Shown piece after piece: positions 8,731 to 17,633 of a DNA stretch of 50,667 nt. How positions within the stretch are numbered: the first letter of the stretch is position 1; each line of letters opens with the position of its first letter. A model generated the notes under the pieces. It ran no database searches. It was not told the origin of the DNA and was given only the letters and a program-made list of their open reading frames with translations. The DNA comes from a bacterium. Lineage in GTDB: Bacteria > Actinomycetota > Thermoleophilia > Miltoncostaeales > Miltoncostaeaceae. A program made the translations under genes and the position numbers. The DNA lies in contig JAPOLI010000008.1 in assembly GCA_029977205.1 (NCBI GenBank), positions 1-50,667 on the forward strand. Reading direction: 5' to 3'.

Positions 8731-9759
8731 TCACTCCCGGGGCAGGAACTTCGCGGCGTCGATCCCGTGCTCGGTCATCAGGCGCGCGAAGGTGTCCTTC
8801 ATCTCCTGCGGGTATTCCGGGAGGTCCTCGGTGGCCAGCACGTGCTCCGCCCGCGCGCGGATGTTGGGGCCGAAGTCCCAGTCGGTGTCGTCCATGAGCC
8901 GACGGATCTCGGCCGCCGGAAACGACAGGGTCCCAGGATCGCGGCCGTGCCGTTCGGCGAGCTCCACGATCTCCTCGAACCGGCCGGGAAGCGGCGCCTG
9001 CTCCTGGATGAGCCCCTTCTCGCGCAGCATGTCCGCCGTCGACGCCTGGCATTCGTACGGCACCCCGAATGCATTGTCGTGGTAGAGGACATCGAACTTG
9101 AGCCGGGGTCGTTGCCCGCCCGCCGCCGGATCCTCGGCCGGGTAGCCCACGGCGTGCCCCCATGTGAACCGGTAGTGGGGCGGCAGGCCGAAGGCCTTCT
9201 CGATCCCGCCCGGCTTGCGGCCGAAGGCGATGAGGATGCTGCCCACGCCCACGCCGACACCCGCGGCCAGCGCGTTGCCGACGGCCTGCCCGCTCTCGAA
9301 GCGCAGCAGCGCATCGGTGCGCTCGGTGGGAAAGCTCATGAGGCGCGGGATCGTCTGCGTCATCGAGAACTCGTAGTTCCAGCCGTGGTAGCGCGTGGCC
9401 GCACCGCACAGCGCGAGCCCCGAGATGCCGTCGACCGCCCGCCCGTACCAGGCATTGAGGTTCGTGAGCCAGAGGATGAGGTGCGACGACTGGTTGATGA
9501 TCTGCACGTTGAAGCCCGAGACGCACTCCTCGACGTCATCCCAGAGATCGCACTCGTCGCGGCGCACCACGATGGCCTCGGTGCAGTTGATGTTGCCCTG
9601 GCATGACGAGAAGCGCGCGGCCTGGAGCATGGTCTCGATCTTCCAGCGCTCGACCTCGCGGGATTCATCGAAGTAGCGGATACTCCGCCGACTCCCAAGC
9701 GCTTCGAGGATGGGCACGTCGGGAATCGCGCTCGTCGCGGGGGCGGCATCCTGGGTCAC
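8731..9759 (-). CDS. Nitroreductase-family flavoprotein
   Basis: A 342-residue protein with the nitroreductase FMN signature at the N-terminus: ALGSRRSIRYFDES (19-32), then MLQAARFSSCQGNINC, where AxxAPSxxNxQP is usual. A central segment, QAVGNALAAGVGVGVGS, matches the family's second helix. It continues with EKAFGLPPHYRFTWGHAVGYP and R-x-K (lGYP..RP.l), the typical C-terminal strand. About 100 extra residues follow, an extension not usual in the family. GTG 9759 is chosen because GGAGGT sits 7 bases upstream; the open frame upstream of it lacks coding character. The substrate is unknown. Pairing with the downstream SagB-like protein suggests a shared redox pathway. Confidence 0.82.
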   Translation of the reverse strand: MTQDAAPATSAIPDVPILEALGSRRSIRYFDESREVERWKIETMLQAARFSSCQGNINCTEAIVVRRDECDLWDDVEECVSGFNVQIINQSSHLILWLTNLNAWYGRAVDGISGLALCGAATRYHGWNYEFSMTQTIPRLMSFPTERTDALLRFESGQAVGNALAAGVGVGVGSILIAFGRKPGGIEKAFGLPPHYRFTWGHAVGYPAEDPAAGGQRPRLKFDVLYHDNAFGVPYECQASTADMLREKGLIQEQAPLPGRFEEIVELAERHGRDPGTLSFPAAEIRRLMDDTDWDFGPNIRARAEHVLATEDLPEYPQEMKDTFARLMTEHGIDAAKFLPRE

Positions 9760-9862
9760 GGTTCGACCTCCGGTTCTGTTCAGTGCGCTCGCGGCGCGGA
9801 CGGCATCCAGCCTACGCCCGGTCCCCCGGCGGTCGTCCGCCCTGTCGTGTTCGCTTCGCCGC

Positions 9863-11143
9863 GTGAGCCAGCCCAACCCCTACCCGGCCTACGAGCAGAA
9901 GGGCGGCGGCCGCGGCGTGCGACTGCCCTACATGCCGGGGGTCGACGGGCTGCGGGCCCTGGCCGTCGCAACGGTGTTCATCTTCCACGCCGGTGCCGAC
10001 TGGATGCCGGGTGGGTTCCTCGGCGTCGACTTCTTCCTGGTGATCTCGGGCTACCTGATCACCTCACTACTGGTCGCCGAGAAGACCTCCGGCGGGCGCA
10101 TCGACCTATGGCGCTTCTGGCTCAGGCGCGTGCGGCGCCTCATCCCGGCCCTTCTGCTGGCCATCGTCGGGACCCTTGTGGCGATGATGATCCTCCACTG
10201 GGAGGAGGTCGCGAAGCTCAAGGGCGCGGTGCTCTCGTCGTTGGCCTACGTCACCAACTGGTACTTCATCGTCGCGGATGTGCCGTACTTCGAGCGCTTC
10301 GGGCGGCCCAACGTCTTCACGCACCTGTGGTCGCTGGCCGTCGAGGAGCAGTTCTACCTCTTCTGGCCGCTCGTGCTCGCGGTGGTCCTCGTCGTCCTCC
10401 GGCTGCCGGTGTGGGTGCTCGGCGTCATCGCCGCAGCCGGCGCGGCCTTCAGCACCTGGTGGGCGTGGCACCTCTTCGACCCGTACGAGTTGCCGTGGCG
10501 CGTGTACTACGGAACCGACACACGGGCGGTGGGCCTGTTCGTGGGCATCGTCGGGGCAGTGCTGCTGCCCCCGTCACGCCTCAGACCCATGGCGTCCCGC
10601 CTCGCCCGGGCAGGCATGGAGGTGATCGGGCTGGCAGCCCTGGCCGGCGTGCTCTGGTGCATGTTCACCATCAACGAGTTCGATTCCCCGCTCTACCAGG
10701 GCGGCCTCCTACTGCTGGCCGTGCCCGCGGTTGCCCTGATCATCGTGTCGGCACACCCGCAGTCGTGGATGGGGAAGTTCTGGGGGTTGCCGCTGCTCGT
10801 GTGGATCGGTGCGCGGTCCTACGGCATGTACCTCTACCACTGGCCGGTGCTCATGCTCACCCGCGCGGGGGATGACGTCCCGATCTCCGGCGCACCGCTC
10901 ATCACGATCCAGGTGATGCTCGTCGTTGGCATCTCGGCGCTGTCGTACACCTACGTCGAGCAGCCCATCCGGCGAAATGGCCTCGCCGGACTTCGCCGGG
11001 CGTTCTCGACCCTCGACGGCAAGTGGCGGGAGCACCCCGGACAGACCATCGCGGCATGGACCGGCTTCATGGCGGTCCTCGCGATCATCGCATTGCTCGT
11101 GCTGGCCCCCGAGGTGGCCGAACTCCCGCCCTGGCGTCGCTGA
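9863..11143 (+). CDS. Acyltransferase-3 family membrane O-acyltransferase
   Basis: A 426-residue integral membrane protein of the OafA/AT3 type, which transfers acyl (usually acetyl) groups from the cytoplasm to extracellular polysaccharide or peptidoglycan. The N-terminal block PGVDGLRALAVATVFIFHAG contains the conserved His (His42). GGFLGVDFFLVISGYLIT and SLAVEEQFYLFWP are diagnostic, followed by about ten hydrophobic segments and YVEQPIR near the end. The start is GTG 9863; upstream codons lack the family sequence. It lacks the fused C-terminal SGNH domain found in many AT3 proteins, but two SGNH-type proteins are encoded immediately downstream, so the partner function is probably in trans. 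Confidence 0.9.
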   Translation: MSQPNPYPAYEQKGGGRGVRLPYMPGVDGLRALAVATVFIFHAGADWMPGGFLGVDFFLVISGYLITSLLVAEKTSGGRIDLWRFWLRRVRRLIPALLLAIVGTLVAMMILHWEEVAKLKGAVLSSLAYVTNWYFIVADVPYFERFGRPNVFTHLWSLAVEEQFYLFWPLVLAVVLVVLRLPVWVLGVIAAAGAAFSTWWAWHLFDPYELPWRVYYGTDTRAVGLFVGIVGAVLLPPSRLRPMASRLARAGMEVIGLAALAGVLWCMFTINEFDSPLYQGGLLLLAVPAVALIIVSAHPQSWMGKFWGLPLLVWIGARSYGMYLYHWPVLMLTRAGDDVPISGAPLITIQVMLVVGISALSYTYVEQPIRRNGLAGLRRAFSTLDGKWREHPGQTIAAWTGFMAVLAIIALLVLAPEVAELPPWRR

Positions 11144-11198
11144 CGCGGCGTACCCACCTGCATCTCACGCGGGCCGGGGCACCGGTAACGTTGCGCCC

Positions 11199-11840
11199 AT
11201 GCCGAACTCGTCCACGCCACCCCGCGCCCGCACCGGACGCCTCGCCATCGCGGGTGCGGTCATCGTCCTCGCCACCACCCCGACCGCATTCGCCGCCACG
11301 AGCCGCGCCGCCATGCCGGCGAAGTGCACAAAGGCCACGGTCGGATTCGCCGTGGGCGACTCCGTGCTCGATGCCGTCAACTACTCGGGGGGCAGGGCGT
11401 ACCTCCAGAAGTTCCTCGGCGGCTCGCGGGCGATAAACAGCGGATCCGTGAATCGCCAGTTCGCCGAGGGCGCGTCGCTCATCAAGGGCTATCTGGCGAA
11501 GAACCGCCGAGCGTGTGCCGTCGTGGTGGCCCTCGGCACCAACGGGCCCGTCAAGCCCTCCGACTGGGCCGCGCTGATGAAGTCGCTCTCCCGGGTCCCC
11601 CGCGTCGTCGTCGTGAACACCTACACAAAGAACTACCGCAGCGAGCAGAGCTGGATGCCGCGCATGAACTCCGACATCGCCGCGCTGCAGCGGAAGTTCA
11701 GGAACGTGCGGGTGGCCGACTGGTACCGGGTGGCCAGCCGACTCGGCTCGCGCGACCTCCCGGACGGCGTGCATCCGGACAGCAAGAAGGCCGCCTACGC
11801 CTGGGTGAACACGGTGGCCGCGGCGCTCAACCGGCGGTAG
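11199..11840 (+). CDS. Secreted SGNH-type hydrolase-like protein 1
   Basis: A 213-residue protein with a signal peptide (residues about 14-33, IAGAVIVLATTPTAFAA). The SGNH/GDSL blocks are present in order: VGDSVLDAV (Ser55), the oxyanion region NSGSVNRQF, VVVALGTNG (Asn115) and LPDGVHPD (Asp189, His192). Such domains act with AT3 acyltransferases in O-acetylation of cell wall polymers. ATG 11199 is preceded 7 bases upstream by TAACGT. The stop at 11838-11840 lies exactly where a proline-rich linker continues in the -1 frame, so this could be the N-terminal half of a tandem SGNH protein broken by a frameshift. Confidence 0.8.
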   Translation: MPNSSTPPRARTGRLAIAGAVIVLATTPTAFAATSRAAMPAKCTKATVGFAVGDSVLDAVNYSGGRAYLQKFLGGSRAINSGSVNRQFAEGASLIKGYLAKNRRACAVVVALGTNGPVKPSDWAALMKSLSRVPRVVVVNTYTKNYRSEQSWMPRMNSDIAALQRKFRNVRVADWYRVASRLGSRDLPDGVHPDSKKAAYAWVNTVAAALNRR

Positions 11841-11890
11841 GCCCCGTCGTCGCCCCGGTTCCACCTCCGGCCCCGGCGATCGTCGCGCAG

Positions 11891-12907
11891 GTGGATGCCG
11901 GTGCCGTGAGCGCACGGCCTGACGCATGGGGCGTGCACGGACGGGCAGCGCACGCGGCGGACGGCGATGTCGCCAGTCAGGGCACCGTGACCCGTGACGG
12001 GCGGGCCATGAGGTGGCGCCTGTCGTATCGGCTGCCGGGGGCGGTTGCGGTGGGTGGTGGCACAGCCACCACCCCGGATGCCACCCCGCCGGGGCTCGGG
12101 GCGCCACGGGTGCCGATGCGCTGGGTTGCCTACGGCGGATCCCGGGACGATCGACGCCTCCGTCGACTCGCGACGGGCCGCGCCATGCTCACGCCACGCG
12201 GCGGCGTGGTGACCTTCCGCCGCCGCGTGGCTGTTCCCGTGGCCAGCGCGATGAGCGGCGGGTTCTGCGCGGAGTTCGACCTTCCGGCCGTTGGCCTCGC
12301 GCCTCCTGCGATCCGGTGCCCGACGGGGCCCACCGCCACACGTGACCAGCTCCCGGCGCGGGTTCCGGAGGTGACGGTGATCGCCGACTCCGTGGGCACG
12401 GGGCTCGACTATGTCGCGGGCGGGCGCGCACGGGCCACCGGCCCGTGGTCGGCGGTGTTCGACCTGAAGGTATGCCGGCGCCTCGTGGCCCCGCCGTGCC
12501 CGCCGAACCCGCCGAGCGCCCTCTCGGTGATCCGCTCCCTGCCCTCGCCCGGCGACGTCGTCGTGATCCACGTCGGATACAACGACGCCGGGTCGACCTA
12601 CGACATCGGCCAGGTCATGCGCGCGCTGAAGGCGCGCGGGGTGCGGCGGGTGGTGTGGCTCAACCTCCAGTCGATCGCGCCGGTGGCCGGAAGCGTGAAC
12701 GCGGCCATCACCCGCGCGGAATCCCGGTACCGGTGGCTTCAGCTGGCCGACTGGAATCGCCACAGCGCGGGCCACGGGTGGTTCGTGGCCGACCGTGATC
12801 ACCTCACGCCGTCAGGCGCCACTGCACTCGCCGGCTTCTACCGCACCGAGATCGCCAGGGCGATCCGGGCGCTACGCACGCCTCAGGTGGGATCGCCCGC
12901 CAGGTAG
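11891..12907 (+). CDS. SGNH-type hydrolase-like protein 2 (start uncertain, possibly fused to the preceding gene)
   Basis: About 338 residues. A beta-rich N-terminal region (GVHGRAAHAADGDV, AMRWRLSYRLPG, VVTFRRRVAVPV) precedes a second SGNH domain with VTVIADSVGTGLDYV, VVIHVGYNDAGSTYD (GxND block) and ADRDHLTPSG (DxxH block). No start codon with a ribosome binding site is clear; GTG 11891 is the first plausible one. The open frame extends back into the previous gene, and the codons just past that gene's stop (11841-11890) read VVAPVPPPAPAIVAQ, a typical interdomain linker. With no signal peptide of its own, it would need the first gene's export signal, which supports a tandem-domain protein in two frames. 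It overlaps the convergent gene by 25 bases. Confidence 0.65.
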   Translation: MDAGAVSARPDAWGVHGRAAHAADGDVASQGTVTRDGRAMRWRLSYRLPGAVAVGGGTATTPDATPPGLGAPRVPMRWVAYGGSRDDRRLRRLATGRAMLTPRGGVVTFRRRVAVPVASAMSGGFCAEFDLPAVGLAPPAIRCPTGPTATRDQLPARVPEVTVIADSVGTGLDYVAGGRARATGPWSAVFDLKVCRRLVAPPCPPNPPSALSVIRSLPSPGDVVVIHVGYNDAGSTYDIGQVMRALKARGVRRVVWLNLQSIAPVAGSVNAAITRAESRYRWLQLADWNRHSAGHGWFVADRDHLTPSGATALAGFYRTEIARAIRALRTPQVGSPAR

Positions 12908-13335
12908 GCGGCGAGACGGCGGAAGCTGCTCTCGAACCCGAGCCGGGCATTGTCGCCGCGCAGCTCCTCGGGCACATTGGTCTGCAGCACCGTCACGCGG
13001 CTGCGCCCATCGCCGAGGTCGTCGAACGAGATGACGCAACGGATGTCCAGCCCCGGCTCGACGAAGGCGACGTACTCGGGTGCCACGACCTCGGCGAACG
13101 CGCCGGTCATCGGGTACTCGTCGTCGCCCAGCTTCATCACCATGTTGAACGCACCGCCGGCGACCGGCTCGAGCTCGACTGAGTCGGCCGGGATCTCAAC
13201 CCCCTCGGGCGCCCAGAAGTGCGGGATGGCCGCGGGGTCGGTGTAGGCGGCGAACACCTCCTCGCGCGATGCGTCCACCTCGCACGAGATCGTGAAGTCC
13301 CCACGAGGGCCGAGTCCGAGTGCCGCGTCGTCCAT
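12883..13335 (-). CDS. SRPBCC (AHSA1-like) domain protein
   Basis: A 150-residue soluble protein of the START/Bet v1-like fold. DFTISCEVDASREEVFAAYT is the typical first strand and helix, followed by IPHFWAPEGVEIP, GAFNMVMKLGDDEYPMTG and VISFDDLGDGRSRVTVLQT, the AHSA1 (Aha1-like) order. These proteins bind hydrophobic ligands or act in stress responses; the ligand here is unknown. ATG 13335 has TAGGGT 8 bases upstream, and codons upstream of it have no family sequence. It converges on and overlaps the SGNH gene by 25 bases. Confidence 0.82.
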   Translation of the reverse strand: MDDAALGLGPRGDFTISCEVDASREEVFAAYTDPAAIPHFWAPEGVEIPADSVELEPVAGGAFNMVMKLGDDEYPMTGAFAEVVAPEYVAFVEPGLDIRCVISFDDLGDGRSRVTVLQTNVPEELRGDNARLGFESSFRRLAAYLAGDPT

Positions 13336-13375
13336 GGCGCGGCACCCTAGCGGCTTGCGCCGGCCGCGTGCTTGG

Positions 13376-13861
13376 TCAGTCGAGGACCCGCGCGACGCTG
13401 ATCCCCGTGACGCGATCGGCCTGCCCCAGGCGGATCGTGAGGACGCTGCCATCGGGGACATCCTCATCGACGGTGCACAGGCTCCGCGCCCCATCGCAGC
13501 GGGATCCGGGAAACGCCGCGCGGATGGCGGATCGGGTGGACCCCACGCCGATGCCGTTGTCCAGGCGTATGCCGCGGTCGGTGATCTCCACCTGCAGCAC
13601 GCGCCCGCCGGGGCCGTCCCAGCGCCGCACGGTGATGCCCGGCCAGGCCAGGTCGATCACCGCGCCATCCCCGGTGCTGCGCGGATGGCGCGCGTCGGGC
13701 TGCCCCAGCACCATGAGCACCTGCCCTTCGCTCATCCCGAGCCGCACCCCGCCGGCCCCGATGCCGGGACGGATCCGGTGGTCGGGAAGCGGTGGCCGCA
13801 CCGCGCCGGCGGCGGGCGCGAGCGATGCAGCGGCGATGCGTGCGAGACAGCGCGGCGTCAT
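13376..13861 (-). CDS. Secreted hypothetical protein with a BamE/SmpA-like segment
   Basis: A 161-residue protein. The N-terminus (MTPRCLARIAAASLAPAAGA) looks like a short export signal. The segment GGVRLGMSEGQVLMVLGQPD resembles the G-x-s-x-x-x-V-x-x-x-L-G-x-P motif of small secreted BamE/SmpA-like domains, and a second copy of the pattern is seen in NGIGVGSTRSAIRAAFPGS. Two Cys residues near the C-terminus (SRCDGARSLCTV) may form a disulfide. I know no specific function. ATG 13861 is chosen over an upstream ATG at 13885 because it begins the export signal. Confidence 0.6.
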   Translation of the reverse strand: MTPRCLARIAAASLAPAAGAVRPPLPDHRIRPGIGAGGVRLGMSEGQVLMVLGQPDARHPRSTGDGAVIDLAWPGITVRRWDGPGGRVLQVEITDRGIRLDNGIGVGSTRSAIRAAFPGSRCDGARSLCTVDEDVPDGSVLTIRLGQADRVTGISVARVLD

Positions 13862-13930
13862 GGGCCGATCATGGCCGACCACCACGGGGCCCCCGGCGTC
13901 CCCGGTTCCGGGGGCACGGGCGCCGGCGGG

Positions 13931-15130
13931 TCAGTCGACGATCTCGAGGGGGTGGCGCACGTCGATGTCGGACCCCAACGCGCGGAGGTGGTTGCGGATC
14001 TGGATCGCGCATCCCGGGTTGGCCACGGCGACGACCGGCGCGCCGGTGGCGATGATCGCATGGGCCTTCTGCGCGCCGAGGTCCTCGGCAATCTCCGGCT
14101 CGAGCACGTTGTAGATGCCGCCGGCGCCACAGCACCTGCCGCCATCGCCGAGGTCCACGCAGGTGGCACCGGCGGCGCGGAGGGTGCGGCGCACCTCGGC
14201 CCCGATGCCCTGGGCGTGCAGGTGGTGGCACGCGTCGTGCACGGCCACGCGGCCGTCCACGGGGCGCCCGGGCGGGGCGTCGATCTCGACCGCATCGCGG
14301 ACAGCCGCGGCAACGGCCTGCGCGCGGGTGGCCCACGCGGGATCATCGGCCAGCAGGTGGCCGTACGTGCGCATGTGGGCACTGCACCCGGCGCTGTCGA
14401 CCACGATCACATCGGCCGACTCCAACTCGGCGATCCGCGCCCGCGCGAGGGCGCGGGCCGAGTCGAGCTCGCCTGCGTGGGCAGCCAGCGCACCGCAGCA
14501 TCCACCGGCGCCGGGAACCACAGCGCGGTACCCCGCGCGCACCAGGGCGTCGATCGTGGCCCGGTGCACCGGGCGGAATGCGATGTCCATCACGCATCCG
14601 GTCAGGAGCATGGCCGTGGGCCCTTCGCCGCTGGTGGCGGGCAGCGCCATGCGCATGCCGCGCAGGGTCACGCGCGGCGTGGCCAGGCGGAGGTGGCGGG
14701 GGAGAAGGCGGTCGAGCCGGAGTGCCTGGGCCACCGCCAGGCCTGCTCCCGCCAGCCGGACCATGCGCCGGTGGCCCATGATCCCCGCGATCCCCGCGCG
14801 TCGCATGAGGCGCTCGGGTGCCGGTCGGGCCGCCTCCGTCTGCACCCGCGCGGCCTCGATGAGCCGTCCGTAGGGGACGGATGACGGGCAGGCTGCCTCG
14901 CACGCCCGGCAGGCGAGGCACTCGTCGGTGAAGCGGGTGAAGTCTCCCGTCACCGTGGCCTCGCCCGCCTGCACCGCGCGCATCGCGGCGATGCGACCGC
15001 GCGGCGAGGAGGTCTCAAGCCCCGTGATGCGGAACGTCGGGCAGCTCGGGAGGCAGAGCCCGCACTGCACGCAGGTGTTGAGGTCATCGCGGGTCGGGGC
15101 GGGGAGCCCGGGCATCCATCCAGTGCTCAT
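13931..15130 (-). CDS. glcF: Glycolate oxidase iron-sulfur subunit GlcF
   Basis: The 399-residue electron-transfer subunit of the glycolate/lactate dehydrogenase complex. Two 4Fe-4S ferredoxin motifs are complete: CVQCGLCLPSCP (about 20-31) and CLACRACEAACP. They are followed by two CCG domains, GAGGCCGALAAHAG and GGRCCGAGGIYN, the hallmark of the GlcF/heterodisulfide reductase D family. ATG 15130 overlaps the glcE stop as ATGA, implying translational coupling. It is the last gene of the minus-strand operon FAD protein-glcD-glcE-glcF. Confidence 0.94.
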   Translation of the reverse strand: MSTGWMPGLPAPTRDDLNTCVQCGLCLPSCPTFRITGLETSSPRGRIAAMRAVQAGEATVTGDFTRFTDECLACRACEAACPSSVPYGRLIEAARVQTEAARPAPERLMRRAGIAGIMGHRRMVRLAGAGLAVAQALRLDRLLPRHLRLATPRVTLRGMRMALPATSGEGPTAMLLTGCVMDIAFRPVHRATIDALVRAGYRAVVPGAGGCCGALAAHAGELDSARALARARIAELESADVIVVDSAGCSAHMRTYGHLLADDPAWATRAQAVAAAVRDAVEIDAPPGRPVDGRVAVHDACHHLHAQGIGAEVRRTLRAAGATCVDLGDGGRCCGAGGIYNVLEPEIAEDLGAQKAHAIIATGAPVVAVANPGCAIQIRNHLRALGSDIDVRHPLEIVD

Positions 15131-16200
15131 GCGGGCACCGCCTCCGCGGCCGCGAATCGGCCCGGGCACAGGATCCCCGCCGGATCGAAGGCGTCCCGGA
15201 TGCGCCGCATGATGTCGGCGCCGGCCGGGGCCGGGCCGAAGGGGTCGCCGCGCAGGGCCTCATCGCCGTCGATCACCTGCGCATGCCCCGCGTGCAGCGT
15301 CGCGAGGTCGCGCACGGCGGCGACATCGGCCGGGGTGGACACCGCCACGTGGCAGATCCCGGTGCCCATCCACGCCTCGTAGTCGCGGCCGTCGTCGGCG
15401 AGGCGTCGCGCGAGCGCGGGCAGGGATGCCGGGGGCACCCCGGCCTCCATGATCCCGGTGGCGACGCCGCCATCCGAGGGCACCACGAGGCCGGTGGGCT
15501 CGGCGGCCTCGATCATGCCGGCAGGTGGCACCACGTCCTCGGGCACGCCGGTGAGGCATACATGCACGGCGTGGGGCCCGACGATCACCGCCGTTGGGCG
15601 ATGCAGGTCGCCGAGCACGCCCTGGGCCATCGCGACCATATCGGCGGCCTCGCCGCGCGCCGTGAACCAGCGCTCGGCGATCGGCAGCGGCCACAGGCGG
15701 AGCGTCGCCTGCACGATCACGCCGAGCGTGCCGAGCGAGCCCGTGAACAGGCGGGGGAGGTCGTAGCCGGTGACCGACTTCACCGTGCGCCCACCCCCTT
15801 TGACGATGCGCCCGTCGCCCGTGGCCACGACCACCTCGAGGAGCGAGTCGCGGATCGGGCCGAACCGGAGGCGCCGGCGCCCGCTCACCGCGGCGGCGAG
15901 CACGCCACCGACCGTGGCGTCGGGCTGCGACGGCGCCTGCGGCCATCCCTGGCCGCATTCGCTCGCGAGCCGGAGCACCTCGCCCACGGCCACCCCGCCC
16001 TCGACGGTGATGGTCATGTCGTCGGGCACGTAGTCGACGATCCGCGCGAGACCGTGGGTGTGGAGGATGTCATCGGGCGTGAACGGACGGCCGCGGCGCG
16101 AATGCAGCCCGCCCCCTCGGACGTCCACGATGCGGCCGTCAGCCGTGGCCGCACGCAGCGTCTCCGCCATCTCCTCCCGGTCGTCCGGCCTCAGATCCAT
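15127..16200 (-). CDS. glcE: Glycolate oxidase FAD-binding subunit GlcE
   Basis: A 357-residue FAD-linked oxidase C/N-domain protein, the second FAD-binding subunit of glycolate oxidase. The FAD_binding_4 core is visible: RIVDVRGGGLHSRRG, DYVPDDMTITVEGGVAVGEV, ATVGGVLAAAVSGRRRLRFG and VKSVTGYDLPRLFTGSLGTL. ILCPGRF at the end is the usual C-terminal PGR/KF motif. ATG 16200 overlaps the glcD end by 10 bases; an upstream open frame to 16314 lies within glcD. Its TGA overlaps the glcF start. Confidence 0.93.
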   Translation of the reverse strand: MDLRPDDREEMAETLRAATADGRIVDVRGGGLHSRRGRPFTPDDILHTHGLARIVDYVPDDMTITVEGGVAVGEVLRLASECGQGWPQAPSQPDATVGGVLAAAVSGRRRLRFGPIRDSLLEVVVATGDGRIVKGGGRTVKSVTGYDLPRLFTGSLGTLGVIVQATLRLWPLPIAERWFTARGEAADMVAMAQGVLGDLHRPTAVIVGPHAVHVCLTGVPEDVVPPAGMIEAAEPTGLVVPSDGGVATGIMEAGVPPASLPALARRLADDGRDYEAWMGTGICHVAVSTPADVAAVRDLATLHAGHAQVIDGDEALRGDPFGPAPAGADIMRRIRDAFDPAGILCPGRFAAAEAVPA

Positions 16201-17633
16201 GTGCCCTCCGGCACCTGGGTGTCCGCGAGCCCGACCTCGCCGCAGCGCGTTCCGGTGGGGAGGATCTTGTCGGGGTTCATCCTGCCGTCGGGGTCGAAGG
16301 CCCGGCGCACGCATGCCTGTGCCGCGAGGTCGTCATGGTCGAACACCAGCGGCATGTAGTCGCGCTTCTCGACGCCGATCCCGTGTTCCCCCGAGAGCGT
16401 GCCGCCCAGCGCAACGCACGCACGCACGATCTGGTCGCCCGCACGCATGGCGCGCTCGGTCTCGTCGGGATCGCTTCGATCGAGGGCGATGATGGGGTGC
16501 AGGTTCCCGTCACCGGCGTGGAAGACGTTGAGGCACATCACACCCTCCCGCGCGGTGATCTCCCCGATGGCCGCCATCACCTCGACCAGCCGGGTGCGCG
16601 GCACCACGCAGTCGTGCAGGTAATACGAGGGCTTGACCCGGGCCACTGCGCCGAACGCGGTCTTGCGCGCCTTCCACAGGAGTGCGCGCTCGTCCTCATC
16701 CTGCGCCACCCGCACCGTGCGCACCCCGTGCGTGCGCGCCACGCGCTCGACCACGGCGGTGGCGGTGTCGACCTCGGCCGCGGTGCCGTCCACCTCCACG
16801 AGGAGGAGCGCCGCGGCATCGGTCGGGAGGCCGGCATGGACGAACTCCTCCACGGCCATCGTCATGTTGCGGTCCATCATCTCGAGGGCCGCGGGGATGA
16901 CTCCCGCCGCGATGATGGCCTGCACGACCGCGGAGGCCTCGGTCACGCTCAGGAAGTCCAGGAGCATCGTGCGCACGTCGGGCGGAAGCGGGGTGAGGCG
17001 CAGGAGGACGCGGGTGACGATCCCCACGGTTCCCTCCGCGCCGACGACGAGCCCGCGCAGGTCGTACCCCGGCGGATCGGGGGCAACGCCGCCGAGCACC
17101 ACAACCTCGCCGTCGGGGCGCACCATCTCGACCCCGAGCACATGCTGCACCGTGACGCCGTATGCCAGGCAGTGCGGGCCACCGGCGTTGGTGCCCACGT
17201 TGCCGCCGATCGAGCAGGCCTGCTGGCTCGAGGGGTCGGGGGCGTAGTGGAGGCCCAGGTGCGCCACCGCCGTGCTGACGTCCAGGTTGAGCACGCCGGG
17301 CTGCACCCAGACGCAGGAGTTCGCCACGTCCACGTCGCCCATCTCCCGCATGCGGGCAAGCGACATGACCAGCCCGCCGTCAAGTGGCACCGCCCCGCCG
17401 GTGAGGCCCGTTCCGGAGCCCCGGGGAATCACGTCGACCCCGGCCTCGTGCGCCAGGCGCATGCACGCCGCCACCTCATCCGTGGTCTCCGGCAGGGCCA
17501 CGAGGCCGCAGGCGCCGCCGACGATCGAACCATCGTGTGAGTACAGGCTGCGTGCGAGGTCGCCCTCGAGCAGGCGGTCAGGGCCCAGCAGGTGGCGCAG
17601 CCGATCGGCGAGCGCGCCCGTGCTGGTGGTCAC
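16191..17633 (-). CDS. glcD: Glycolate oxidase catalytic subunit GlcD
   Basis: A 480-residue FAD-dependent 2-hydroxyacid dehydrogenase that oxidises glycolate (or D-lactate) to the 2-oxo acid. The FAD pocket reads DVIPRGSGTGLTGGAVPLDG, then NVGTNAGGPHCLAYG and GYDLRGLVVGAEGTVGIVT. The FAD-oxidase C domain has NVFHAGDGNLHPII and GTLSGEHGIGVEKRDY, where His residues complete the active site. It starts at GTG 17633, which overlaps the stop of the upstream FAD oxidoreductase as GTGA. Together the three Glc proteins channel electrons from glycolate to the quinone pool. Confidence 0.95.
   Translation of the reverse strand: MTTSTGALADRLRHLLGPDRLLEGDLARSLYSHDGSIVGGACGLVALPETTDEVAACMRLAHEAGVDVIPRGSGTGLTGGAVPLDGGLVMSLARMREMGDVDVANSCVWVQPGVLNLDVSTAVAHLGLHYAPDPSSQQACSIGGNVGTNAGGPHCLAYGVTVQHVLGVEMVRPDGEVVVLGGVAPDPPGYDLRGLVVGAEGTVGIVTRVLLRLTPLPPDVRTMLLDFLSVTEASAVVQAIIAAGVIPAALEMMDRNMTMAVEEFVHAGLPTDAAALLLVEVDGTAAEVDTATAVVERVARTHGVRTVRVAQDEDERALLWKARKTAFGAVARVKPSYYLHDCVVPRTRLVEVMAAIGEITAREGVMCLNVFHAGDGNLHPIIALDRSDPDETERAMRAGDQIVRACVALGGTLSGEHGIGVEKRDYMPLVFDHDDLAAQACVRRAFDPDGRMNPDKILPTGTRCGEVGLADTQVPEGTWI

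Noticed and set aside
7173-9759. RiPP (azole peptide) biosynthesis cluster
   Set aside because: Despite SagB-like features there is no cyclodehydratase, precursor or exporter gene beside the pair.
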